A program made the position numbers and the translations under genes. From Roseobacter weihaiensis (GTDB taxonomy: Bacteria > Pseudomonadota > Alphaproteobacteria > Rhodobacterales > Rhodobacteraceae), in contig NZ_JACNMO010000027.1 in NCBI RefSeq assembly GCF_020622345.1, forward strand, positions 1 through 64,000: a DNA stretch of 64,000 bases, read 5' to 3'. The notes under the pieces are model-generated. The model searched no databases, was not told the DNA's origin, and saw only the letters and a list, made by a program, of their open reading frames with translations. Of the stretch, positions 44,127 through 52,381 are shown one piece after another (position 1 is the first letter of the stretch; every line of letters begins with the position of its first letter).

Positions 44127-45074
44127 CTAGCTGCGGCTGTCTCGCAGAAAGAGCTGCGCCATCTGCGCAAAGAGCGGTGCAGTCACCGCATCGCCTTCCA
44201 TCAGCACTTCATGCTCGCCCTCGGGGACAATCTCAAGATGACCGCCGTTCCACGCACTCATGCGGGTGTGGATTGCCGGCAGATCAACGATCCGTTCATT
44301 GCTGCCAAGGAAGGTGATGCACGGCAGGTTGGGCGAGGGACGCCCCATCAGATGCCGTGTTTCCAAAAGTGCCTCGCGCAGCCAAATGAAGCTGGGCCCG
44401 CCAAGTGAAAGCTCCGGATGCGCGATGAGCTGTTCCTGCATGATTTCGAATTGGCGCGGGTCGCGGGTCAGCAGGTTGTCCTCAAACCCGTCGGTCAGCA
44501 CGTGATGTTCCAGCCGTGTGCCGGGCGGCAGGCTGTGGCCACGGCCAACGCGGGGCATAGCATGGCTTAAAAACCAGGCCGCGGGCTTGACATGCGGGGC
44601 GAGCCTGATCCCCCACATCGGCCCGCTGAAGACCACGGCCCGTACCGCAAGCCCTTCCATCACAGCGCGCAGCCCGATCGCCCCGCCCATCGAATGGGCC
44701 AGCAGGAAGTAGGGCCGCGGCAGTTCCAGATCGCGCGCTGTGCGCATCATCGCGGCCACGTCCTTCTGGTAGTCCGAAAAATGCTCCACATGCCCGACAA
44801 GCGGATTGTCGAGCAGCCGTTGCGCGAGCCCCTGACCGCGCCAGTCGATTGCGGCGCTGGCCAGTCCCCGTGCCGCCAGGCCTGTCGCGATCTGGCCATA
44901 TTTTTCAACGAATTCCGTGCGACCCGGAAAGATCAGCACGGTGCCTTTCGCGTCAGCAAGCGGCCAGTGACCCACCCGCAGGCGGATACCATCTGAGGTT
45001 GTGGTCCAATGCGCCGCCCCGTCATCCGGACCGTAGGCGATCTCGTGAAAATACGGGGCGGGGCCGAGGGGCAT
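44127..45074 (-). CDS. Alpha/beta hydrolase, lysophospholipase-like (PldB type)
   Basis: 315 aa. Features: LIFPGRTEFVEKYGQIA, the nucleophile elbow FLLAHSMGGAIGLRA, and PSFIWLREAL. A late EGEHEVLMEG supplies the histidine. The pattern is that of serine aminopeptidase S33/lysophospholipase L2 homologues. It is cytosolic or membrane-associated; the substrate is unknown. Its ATG overlaps the SCP2 gene stop by one base. Confidence 0.87.
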   Translation of the reverse strand: MPLGPAPYFHEIAYGPDDGAAHWTTTSDGIRLRVGHWPLADAKGTVLIFPGRTEFVEKYGQIATGLAARGLASAAIDWRGQGLAQRLLDNPLVGHVEHFSDYQKDVAAMMRTARDLELPRPYFLLAHSMGGAIGLRAVMEGLAVRAVVFSGPMWGIRLAPHVKPAAWFLSHAMPRVGRGHSLPPGTRLEHHVLTDGFEDNLLTRDPRQFEIMQEQLIAHPELSLGGPSFIWLREALLETRHLMGRPSPNLPCITFLGSNERIVDLPAIHTRMSAWNGGHLEIVPEGEHEVLMEGDAVTAPLFAQMAQLFLRDSRS

Positions 45075-45364
45075 CAGGACAGGGCGGCGGCGAGTTGCAT
45101 TGCCATCGCCATATCCCCATCTACTGCCAGCTTGCCGGACATGAAGGCTGCGGTGGGGTCGGTTTCGCCTGCGAGGATGGCCTGAAAGGTTTCCGCATCT
45201 GCGGTCAGCGTGACATCCGTGGTCTCGTCGCTTGCGCGGGCGCCATCGGCATCAAGTACAACCGTTCCTTCACCGGTGATGTCGAATTTGGCCGATCCGC
45301 CAAAATCCGCGCCTGCCAGTTTTTCGTTCAATGCCACGACTGCGCCGTTCACAATTTCGCTCAT
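45074..45364 (-). CDS. SCP2 sterol-carrier-domain protein
   Basis: 96 aa from the ATG at 45364. The whole protein is an SCP2 domain: GSAKFDITGEGTVVLDADG, then DVTLTADAETFQAILAGETDP and AFMSGKLAVDGDMAMAMQLA. Such domains bind lipids in a hydrophobic tunnel. It is translationally linked to the lysophospholipase-like gene (stop/start overlap), suggesting a shared lipid task, which is inference. The longer open frame upstream is antisense to the TPR gene. Confidence 0.9.
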   Translation of the reverse strand: MSEIVNGAVVALNEKLAGADFGGSAKFDITGEGTVVLDADGARASDETTDVTLTADAETFQAILAGETDPTAAFMSGKLAVDGDMAMAMQLAAALS

Positions 45365-45413
45365 TTCGGACCCTTTTAGGTTGATCTGCACGCAGGCTCT
45401 GGAATTGCCCGAC

Positions 45414-45995
45414 ATGACTGTTACATTCAACCACGTTATGACCATCAAAGCACAGATTCTCAAACTGATCGTTACGGCACTTTTGATTGTGTCGTTTTTT
45501 GGGGGACCGTTGCAGGCGCAGACCTCTGAAGAGGAGTTGCTGGAGCAGTTGCGGTTGGCTCCGGAGGTTGAGGCGAAACGGCTTGAGCGCGAGCTGAGCC
45601 TGATCTGGGACAGGTCAGGCTCCGCCGCGATGGATTTGCTGCTCAAGCGGGGCCGCGAGGCGCTGGAGGAAGAAGACAACACCCGTGCCATCGAACATCT
45701 TTCGGCCCTGACGGATCACGCGCCAGAGTTTGCAGAAGGCTGGCATGCGCGGGCAACGGCGTTTTTTCGGGCGGGTCTCTATGGCCCGGCCCTCGATGAC
45801 CTCGAACGCGCGCTGGCGCTGAACCCCAACAACTACAACGCGATTTTTGGGCTCGGGGTGATGCTGCGTGAATTCGGCGATCTGCCCCTTGCCGCCGAGG
45901 CGTTTGATCGTGCCCTTGCGTTGAACCCCAATCACGAAGCCGCCAAGGCGGCCAAGGAACAACTGGTGGGCGAAGGGATCGGTCAGACGCTCTGA
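45414..45995 (+). CDS. Exported TPR-repeat protein
   Basis: 193 aa from ATG 45414 or 185 aa from ATG 45438. The signal peptide is IKAQILKLIVTALLIVSFF followed by QAQ. Helical TPR repeats start near residue 85: AIEHLSALTDHAPEFAEGWH, YGPALDDLERALALNPNN and LAAEAFDRALALNPNHEAA. It probably acts as a periplasmic scaffold; partners are unknown. It runs divergently from the SCP2 gene and 24 bp ahead of the helicase gene. Confidence 0.85.
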   Translation: MTVTFNHVMTIKAQILKLIVTALLIVSFFGGPLQAQTSEEELLEQLRLAPEVEAKRLERELSLIWDRSGSAAMDLLLKRGREALEEEDNTRAIEHLSALTDHAPEFAEGWHARATAFFRAGLYGPALDDLERALALNPNNYNAIFGLGVMLREFGDLPLAAEAFDRALALNPNHEAAKAAKEQLVGEGIGQTL

Positions 45996-46019
45996 CCTGG
46001 CGTTAGCAAGGAACACTCC

Positions 46020-48878
46020 GTGACAGGTGAAAAGAGGGTCGTGGCCGTTTTGGGCCCGACCAATACGGGTAAAACCACCTATGCAATCGAACGGATGCTG
46101 GGGCATCGCACCGGCGTGATCGGTCTGCCGCTGCGGCTGCTTGCGCGCGAGGTCTATGACCGGATCGTCGCGGCACGCGGCCCTTCCGTCGTGGCGCTGG
46201 TGACCGGAGAGGAGCGGATCGTGCCCCCGCGCACGCAATACTGGGTCTGCACGGTCGAGGCGATGCCCGAGGGGATGGGGTGTGATTTTCTGGCGGTGGA
46301 CGAAATTCAGCTCTGCGCCGATCCTGAACGCGGCCATGTTTTTACTGACAGGTTGCTGCGCGCCCGCGGGCTGCACGAGACGTTGTTTCTGGGGGCGGAT
46401 ACCATGCGCGGGTCCATTCGCGCACTGGTGCCCGAGGCGCAATTTGTTCAGCGTGACCGGATGTCCACGTTAACCTATATCGGTCCCAAAAAGATCAGCA
46501 GGATGAAGCCGCGCAGCGCCGTTGTCGGGTTTTCGGTTGAGAACGTTTATGCGATTGCCGAGCTCATTCGCCGGCAAAAGGGCGGGGCGGCGGTCGTGAT
46601 GGGGGCGCTCAGCCCGCGCACGCGCAATGCACAGGTCGATATGTACCAGAACGGCGAGGTCGACTATCTGGTGGCCACGGATGCCATCGGGATGGGGCTC
46701 AACCTCGATGTGGATCACGTGGCGTTTTCAGCGCTGAGTAAATTTGACGGACGCAGGATGCGACCGCTGGCCCCCAATGAACTGGCCCAGATCGCCGGGC
46801 GCGCCGGTCGGGGCATGAAAAACGGAACCTTCGGCGTGACGGGCGAAGCTTCGCCCCTTGAGGAGGGGGTGGCACAAGCCATCACGGAGCACCGCTTTAC
46901 GCCGCTGAAAAAGCTGAACTGGCGTAATAATGCCTTGCAATATGGTTCCATCGACCGGTTGATTTCGACCCTTGAGGCAGCGCCCGATAACGAGATGCTG
47001 ATCCGCGCGCGGCAGGCAGACGATCTGAGTGCGCTGAAGGCGCTGGGCGATGTTACGGAGGTGGCCGCCAGATGCACCGACGGGCCGTCCGTCCGGTTGT
47101 TGTGGGATGTGTGCCGGATCCCTGATTTTCGCGGCATCAGCCATGCCGAACATGCAAATCTCTTGGAAGAGATTTTCAACCATCTTCATCAGCTGGGCAA
47201 GATTCCGGACGACTGGATGGCGCGCCAGATCAACCGGATCGACCGCACCGATGGGGATATCGATGCGCTGTCCAAAAGGCTGGCGTTTATCCGCACATGG
47301 ACCTATGTCGCGCAGCGCAAGGGCTGGACAGGTGACGAAAGCCATTGGCGTGACGAGGCGCGTTCTGTAGAAGACAGGTTGTCGGATGCGCTGCACGAGC
47401 GTCTGACCCAAAGATTTGTAGACCGGCGCACATCCGTGCTCTTGCGCCGGCTCGGCCAGAAGGAAGCCATGGTGGCAGAAGTATCCAATACCGGCGAAGT
47501 GACCGTCGAAGGCGAATATGTAGGCAAGCTGGAAGGGTTCCGCTTTAGCCAGGACAAGGGCGCCGGCGGCGCGGAAGCGAAAACCATAAAGACAGCCGCG
47601 TTGCAGGCGCTTGCCCCGCAGTTCCACCTGCGGGCGGATCGGTTTTACAATGCCCCGGACACCGAGATCGATTTCACCGAACAGGGCGGGCTCATCTGGG
47701 GCAAGGATGCGGTGGGCAAGCTTGTGGCCGGGGCGGATGCGCTCAAGCCGCAGGTCGAAGTCTTTGTCGATGATGTGGCCGGCCCCGAGGTGGCGCAGAA
47801 GGTCCAGCGCCGCCTACAGCATTTCATCGATCGCAAGATCGCGGCCTTGTTCGAGCCCTTGCTGAACCTCAGCCGTGACGATGCGCTGACGGGGCTGGCG
47901 CGGGGATTTGCGTTCCAGATGGTCGAAGCCCTGGGTGTGCTGCCCCGTGCGGCGGTGGCCGAGGATGTCAAAGCGCTCGATCAGGACGCGCGGGGCGCGT
48001 TGCGCAAACATGGGATCAGATTTGGTCAGTTTACGATCTTTCTGCCGCTGTTGCTGAAACCGGCGCCAACGCGTTTGCGGTTGGTTTTGTGGTCGCTGTC
48101 GCAGGGGCTTGATCGTTTCCCCGAAGCACCCCCGCCCGGTTTGGTCACGATCCCGCGGGACCCGGACGCCCCTGCGGGGGCAGATACGATGTCGGGCTAC
48201 CGTATCTCCGGCGAACGCGCGATCCGCATCGATATGCTTGAACGACTGGCCGACATGTTGCGAGCAGAAAACTCGCGCGCAGGGTTCGAAGCCAAGGCGG
48301 ACATGCTGTCGATCACCGGCATGACGCTCGACCAATTCGCGGATCTGATGCAGGGGCTGGGCTATAACGCGCAAAAGGCCGAGCGGCCCAAGGTCAAGGC
48401 GGTCGATCCCGCCACGGCCGTCCCGGGGGGCACACCGGCAAAGGAGGCTGCCACGCCCGCGCCGTCTGATAAAGCCGTGGAAACACCGGATGACGCGTCC
48501 GCCCCGGTCGAAGATCAATCCGCTGCGCCCGCCGAAGCGGTTGCCTCACCACCTGCGGCGACGGATGTCCCGTCCGAGCCCGAAGCGGAAACCCCGAAGA
48601 TACCAGAGCCTGAGACCTCCGCAGAGCCAGAAACAGAGGTCTTTTATACCTTTACCTGGGGGCGCTCCGCCCGGTCGGGCGGCGCTCAGAATCGGCGCGG
48701 TAAGGAACACGCCTCGGGCAAGGGCAAAGCCGGCCCCAAGGGCAAATGGGGCGGTCCCCGCGGCGACAAGGGCAAGGGCACGCAGAAATTCTCCGCCAAA
48801 CCGCCAAGGCCCGAGAAAAAGATCGACCCTGACAACCCGTTTGCCGCAGCGCTGATGGGGCTGAAGGACAACAAGTAA
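46020..48878 (+). CDS. Suv3-like superfamily 2 RNA helicase
   Basis: 952 aa from a GTG at 46020 (AAGGAA upstream). Motif I is GPTNTGKT (12-19), motif II DEIQ (94-97), and motif VI QIAGRAGRGMKNG. The FLGADTMRGSIRALVPE and DAIGMGLNLD segments match Suv3-type helicases, known for RNA unwinding in mitochondria. Alphaproteobacteria carry long versions like this one. The last ~160 residues are a low-complexity tail rich in Ala, Pro, Glu, then Lys and Gly, that may bind RNA. It ends right at the S4 gene start. Confidence 0.88.
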   Translation: MTGEKRVVAVLGPTNTGKTTYAIERMLGHRTGVIGLPLRLLAREVYDRIVAARGPSVVALVTGEERIVPPRTQYWVCTVEAMPEGMGCDFLAVDEIQLCADPERGHVFTDRLLRARGLHETLFLGADTMRGSIRALVPEAQFVQRDRMSTLTYIGPKKISRMKPRSAVVGFSVENVYAIAELIRRQKGGAAVVMGALSPRTRNAQVDMYQNGEVDYLVATDAIGMGLNLDVDHVAFSALSKFDGRRMRPLAPNELAQIAGRAGRGMKNGTFGVTGEASPLEEGVAQAITEHRFTPLKKLNWRNNALQYGSIDRLISTLEAAPDNEMLIRARQADDLSALKALGDVTEVAARCTDGPSVRLLWDVCRIPDFRGISHAEHANLLEEIFNHLHQLGKIPDDWMARQINRIDRTDGDIDALSKRLAFIRTWTYVAQRKGWTGDESHWRDEARSVEDRLSDALHERLTQRFVDRRTSVLLRRLGQKEAMVAEVSNTGEVTVEGEYVGKLEGFRFSQDKGAGGAEAKTIKTAALQALAPQFHLRADRFYNAPDTEIDFTEQGGLIWGKDAVGKLVAGADALKPQVEVFVDDVAGPEVAQKVQRRLQHFIDRKIAALFEPLLNLSRDDALTGLARGFAFQMVEALGVLPRAAVAEDVKALDQDARGALRKHGIRFGQFTIFLPLLLKPAPTRLRLVLWSLSQGLDRFPEAPPPGLVTIPRDPDAPAGADTMSGYRISGERAIRIDMLERLADMLRAENSRAGFEAKADMLSITGMTLDQFADLMQGLGYNAQKAERPKVKAVDPATAVPGGTPAKEAATPAPSDKAVETPDDASAPVEDQSAAPAEAVASPPAATDVPSEPEAETPKIPEPETSAEPETEVFYTFTWGRSARSGGAQNRRGKEHASGKGKAGPKGKWGGPRGDKGKGTQKFSAKPPRPEKKIDPDNPFAAALMGLKDNK

Positions 48879-49256
48879 ATGGCCGATAAGCTGCGTCTGG
48901 ACAAATGGCTTTGGCACGGGCGGTTCTTCAAAACCCGGTCACTGGCCGCAGCTGTCGTGGCAACATCCGGCGTTCGCGTGAACGGGACGCCGACCCAGAA
49001 ACGCAGCACCCTGGTCACTTCCGGGGATGTTCTGACCTTTGCTCAGGGCGATGCGGTGCGTGTCATTCGGGTGGACCGGTTGGGCGTTCGGCGTGGCCCG
49101 GCGACCGAGGCGCAGAGCCTCTACACGGATCTTGCCCCGCCTGAGCCCAAAAGCCGGAAACCTGCTCCGGAAAACCCGGCTTACGAGGGAAAAGGTCGTC
49201 CAACCAAACGAGATCGCCGTACCCTTGATCTTTCTCGGGCCCGCTCTCTTGATTGA
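48879..49256 (+). CDS. S4-domain RNA-binding protein (Hsp15-like)
   Basis: 125 aa. The S4 domain is MADKLRLDKWLWHGRFFKTR, then VVATSGVRVNGTPTQKRSTLVTSGDVLTF. A basic C-terminal tail with GRPTKRDRRTLDL follows. Hsp15 relatives bind stalled ribosomal subunits. The ATG comes directly after the helicase stop, so the pair forms an RNA-related operon. Confidence 0.9.
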   Translation: MADKLRLDKWLWHGRFFKTRSLAAAVVATSGVRVNGTPTQKRSTLVTSGDVLTFAQGDAVRVIRVDRLGVRRGPATEAQSLYTDLAPPEPKSRKPAPENPAYEGKGRPTKRDRRTLDLSRARSLD

Positions 49257-49308
49257 TCGAAGCGGCTGAATTAGCTACCCCTTAGAGATTTTCCGAAAAG
49301 AGGGTCCC

Positions 49309-49647
49309 ATGACCTATATCGTCAACGACGCCTGCATCGAATGCAAGTTTACAGATTGTGTGGAAGTTTGCCCGGTCGACTGTTTTTACGAAGGTGAAAA
49401 CATGCTGGTCATTCATCCCGACGAATGCATCGATTGTGGGGTCTGCGAACCGGAATGCCCGGCCGATGCGATCCGGCCAGACACCGAGCCGGACATGGAG
49501 AAATGGGTCGAGTTCAACCGCAAGTATTCGGAGCTTTGGCCGGTTATCATCACCAAAAAAGACCCGCTTCCCAACGCAGACGAACGCGATGGGGAAAAAG
49601 GCAAACTGGAAAAGTACTTCTCTGAATCGCCGGGCGAGGGCGGTTGA
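49309..49647 (+). CDS. fdxA: Seven-iron ferredoxin
   Basis: 112 aa. The N-terminal cysteine pattern [19 protein letters not shown] and the second cluster [12 protein letters not shown] are those of the 3Fe-4S/4Fe-4S ferredoxin FdxA. The long C-terminal extension is usual. Low-potential electron carrier in the cytoplasm; partners here are not known. It lies 52 bp after the S4 gene and could belong to the same transcript. Confidence 0.95.
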   Translation: MTYIVNDACIECKFTDCVEVCPVDCFYEGENMLVIHPDECIDCGVCEPECPADAIRPDTEPDMEKWVEFNRKYSELWPVIITKKDPLPNADERDGEKGKLEKYFSESPGEGG

Positions 49648-49735
49648 GGTCGCCGCGCTGCAATTCGGCGCGGTCATCCCTCAAAACCCTGCTTAAATGT
49701 CGGATTTCAAAGGCGGAGTCGCAGCTTTCGCCACG

Positions 49736-49759
49736 GCATCTTTTATAAGATGCATTTTT
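49736..49759 (+). terminator. Possible terminator after fdxA
   Basis: GCATCTT (49736-49742) and AAGATGC (49747-49753) form a 7-bp stem with loop TTAT, followed by ATTTTT. The stem is AT-rich, so it is a weak intrinsic terminator at best. It lies 89 bp after fdxA and 176 bp before carD; the remaining sequence must hold the carD promoter. Confidence 0.4.
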
Positions 49760-49934
49760 GTGATACGCTACTTCGGTAAATGATCGAAAAAAAAGCTCTC
49801 CGCTGTGCTCATGACGGGCATCAGCTCTGACAATTCGGCAATAATGCACTGGTTGCGCGGTCTTCTCGCCACGCTTCGGTGTTTTTTTGACTGTGAAACA
49901 CTTTGGAATACTTTTGCCAGCCGAGGAAGACTGA

Positions 49935-50447
49935 ATGACCAAATCGAAGAAACTTGATTTCCGCCCCAATGAATTTGTGGTCTATCCCGCGCACGGCGTC
50001 GGGCAGATCCTGTCGATCGAAGAACAGGAAGTGGCCGGCATCTCGCTGGAGCTTTTCGTGATCTCCTTCGAGAAGGACAAGATGACCTTGCGGGTGCCGA
50101 CGCATAAGGCGACGGAAATCGGGATGCGGGCGCTCAGCAGCCCGGATGTTATCTCGCACGCGATGAAAACGCTGAAAGGCAAGGCCAAGGTCAAACGGGC
50201 CATGTGGTCGCGCCGGGCGCAGGAATACGAGCAAAAGATCAACTCCGGTGATCTCATCGCCATCGCCGAGGTGGTTCGCGACCTGCACCGCACAGACGAT
50301 CAGCGCGAGCAGAGCTATTCCGAACGTCAGCTTTACGAGGCGGCGCTTGAGCGGCTGACCCGCGAAGTGGCCGCCGTGGGCGGGGGCGATGAATTGGCTG
50401 CCGCCAAACAGGTTGGCGATGTCCTTGAAAGCCGCGTCGCAGCCTGA
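49935..50447 (+). CDS. carD: CarD-family transcription factor
   Basis: 170 aa. Starts MTKSKKLDFRPNEFVVYPAHGVGQI with the Tudor-like RNA-polymerase-binding domain, followed by a helical DNA-binding part containing MWSRRAQEYEQKINSGDLIAIAEVVRDLHR. CarD binds the polymerase beta subunit and steadies the open complex at many promoters, including those for rRNA. ATG has GAGGAAG upstream. It is terminated by a strong hairpin shared with convergent cobS. Confidence 0.95.
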   Translation: MTKSKKLDFRPNEFVVYPAHGVGQILSIEEQEVAGISLELFVISFEKDKMTLRVPTHKATEIGMRALSSPDVISHAMKTLKGKAKVKRAMWSRRAQEYEQKINSGDLIAIAEVVRDLHRTDDQREQSYSERQLYEAALERLTREVAAVGGGDELAAAKQVGDVLESRVAA

Positions 50448-50466
50448 GGCTTTGTCGAAGCCGAAC

Positions 50467-50501
50467 GTAAGAACCGCGCCTTTCACCGGCGCGGTTCTTA
50501 C
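50467..50501. terminator. Strong bidirectional terminator between carD and cobS
   Basis: Perfect 14-bp stem, GTAAGAACCGCGCC (50467-50480) pairing with 50488-50501, loop TTTCACC. It lies 20 bp after the carD stop and covers the last base pairs of cobS, including its stop codon at 50498. T-tracts are short, so termination may rest on the very stable stem. Confidence 0.65.
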
Positions 50502-51262
50502 TGTGCGGTTGCGATCAGAAAGACGCAAAGCACGCTGATTTCGGTCAGTTGCTGCGTGGCTCCCAGCACATCGCCGGTCTGGCCGCCGATCTTGTGCCTT
50601 GCAAGTGCCCCCATGCCGAGGCCGGTCGCTCCGGCAATCACCGAAGCGGCCAGCGCAGGTGGACCGGCCAGGATCAAAGATCCGCTCACGGCGAGACCAA
50701 GACCGCCGAGCACCGCAGGCAGGGAAGGTTGCCCGACACCATGTGAGACACCGCTTTGCCGGGCGTTGGGTAACCCCAGCATCAGCACCGGCATGATGGC
50801 ACGCGACAGCGCCGCCGCCGCGATGACCGGCCCAAGCCCCGAGGGGATCAGGGCCGCATAACAGCTCCACCGCAGCCCGAGCGCCAGGATCAGGGCGAGG
50901 GTGCCATAGGTGCCGATCTGGCTGTCTTTCATGATCTCCAGACGTCTTTGCACCGTAAAGCCGCCCCAGAAGCCATCTGCCGTATCTGCAAGCCCGTCCT
51001 CGTGCATGGCACCGGTGGACAGGACCAGCAGACCGACAACCAAGACCGCAGCCACCGTGCTTTGCAGCCCTGCCATGAGCGCGAGACCCCCGGCCAGGCA
51101 GGCAATGCTCCCCACCAGGGCACCGGCAATCGGATAGGCCCAAACCGCGCGCGCGGAGACATCAAACGCGCTGTTTGGCAGGTGGGGCATCGGCAGCCGG
51201 GTGAGCAGAAGGCATGCGATGACAATATCCGTCACAAATCGGGGCCAAGTGTCGGTTTTCAT
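50498..51262 (-). CDS. cobS: Adenosylcobinamide-GDP ribazoletransferase (cobalamin synthase)
   Basis: 254 aa from the ATG at 51262; an in-frame ATG at 51331 would add 23 residues. Membrane protein with the CobS pattern: [29 protein letters not shown] with its metal-binding acidic residues, and [19 protein letters not shown]. It joins adenosylcobinamide-GDP and alpha-ribazole to form cobalamin. It is divergent from cobT, its partner in lower-ligand assembly, separated by about 80 bp. Confidence 0.93.
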   Translation of the reverse strand: MKTDTWPRFVTDIVIACLLLTRLPMPHLPNSAFDVSARAVWAYPIAGALVGSIACLAGGLALMAGLQSTVAAVLVVGLLVLSTGAMHEDGLADTADGFWGGFTVQRRLEIMKDSQIGTYGTLALILALGLRWSCYAALIPSGLGPVIAAAALSRAIMPVLMLGLPNARQSGVSHGVGQPSLPAVLGGLGLAVSGSLILAGPPALAASVIAGATGLGMGALARHKIGGQTGDVLGATQQLTEISVLCVFLIATAQ

Positions 51263-51343
51263 GCGCCTGTTGCCTTTTCGCGTCTTGCTGGTGCTTCGGC
51301 TTTGGGTAAAGAGGAGGCTAAGATCATGCAATGAGGTTCTCCG

Positions 51344-52357
51344 ATGACGGCGGCTTTTTCCACTCTGGACGGGTTTCGTTCAATACTCAGAACCCCGGTT
51401 GGTCCTGTGGCGGAGGCGGTTGCGGGTGCTACGGCCCGGAACGGCCAGTTGACCAAACCACCCGGCGCATTGGGAGAGTTGGAACCGCTGGCGATCTGGT
51501 ACGCAGGCTGGCGCGGTGTTGAAAAACCCACCGTTGAGGCACCACAGGTGATTGTCTTTGCGGGCAATCACGGTGTCGCAGCGCAGGGGGTTTCCGCCTT
51601 CCCGCCGGAAGTTACGGCGCAGATGGTGCTGAACTTCGAGCATGGGGGGGCCGCCATCAATCAGCTTTCCAGAACCTTCGGGGCACAGCTGGATGTGCAT
51701 GCCATTTCGCTCGACCGGCCAACGGCTGACTTCACCAAAACGCCGGCGATGTCCGAAGACGAGCTGGTCGAGGCGTTGCGGATCGGATGGAATGCAGTTG
51801 ATGACGCCGCAGATGTCGTCGTCGTCGGAGAGATGGGGATCGGCAACACCACCTCTGCGGCGGCCCTGGCGGCGGCCTGTTTCGGGGGCGCTGCCGAAGA
51901 CTGGGTGGGCCGGGGCACCGGTGTGGATGATGCTGGCCTGCAGAACAAGGCGCGGGTTGTGCGCGAGGGGCTGGAGCGTCATGCCGAGCAGGGCGACGGT
52001 CTGGAGATGATGCGTTGCCTTGGGGGCCGCGAACTGGCCGCCATGGTGGGGGCAATTGTACGGGCGCGCAGCCTGCGCATCCCTGTGATGCTCGACGGGT
52101 TCATCTGCTGTGCTGCGGCCGGTTGCCTTGCGCGGACCTCTCCGGGTGCTCTGGATCATTGTGTCGCAGGTCATCTGAGCGCAGAAGGCGCTCATGCCAG
52201 ATTGCTCGACGCATTGGGCAAGACGCCCCTGTTGTCGCTGGGCCTGCGGCTTGGTGAGGCCTCCGGCGCGGTGCTGTCTCTCGGGGTTCTCAAAGCTGCC
52301 GTGGCCTGCCTGAGCGGTATGGCAACCTTTGCCGAAGCCGGGGTGTCCGACAGCTGA
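51344..52357 (+). CDS. cobT: Nicotinate-nucleotide:dimethylbenzimidazole phosphoribosyltransferase
   Basis: 337 aa. Characteristic segments are [54 protein letters not shown] and [19 protein letters not shown], with the glutamate near the C-terminus in [10 protein letters not shown]. It makes alpha-ribazole phosphate from dimethylbenzimidazole for the CobS step. No cobalamin riboswitch was recognised in the short gap to cobS. Confidence 0.95.
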   Translation: MTAAFSTLDGFRSILRTPVGPVAEAVAGATARNGQLTKPPGALGELEPLAIWYAGWRGVEKPTVEAPQVIVFAGNHGVAAQGVSAFPPEVTAQMVLNFEHGGAAINQLSRTFGAQLDVHAISLDRPTADFTKTPAMSEDELVEALRIGWNAVDDAADVVVVGEMGIGNTTSAAALAAACFGGAAEDWVGRGTGVDDAGLQNKARVVREGLERHAEQGDGLEMMRCLGGRELAAMVGAIVRARSLRIPVMLDGFICCAAAGCLARTSPGALDHCVAGHLSAEGAHARLLDALGKTPLLSLGLRLGEASGAVLSLGVLKAAVACLSGMATFAEAGVSDS

Positions 52358-52381
52358 CCTCTGCTGTCGGACCCGCACAGA

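Noticed and set aside
46728-47627. 299-codon open frame on the minus strand
   Set aside because: Antisense to the helicase gene whose motifs are intact.
51263-51343. Cobalamin riboswitch between cobS and cobT
   Set aside because: The gap is about 80 bp, far too short for the aptamer, and no B12-box sequence was seen.
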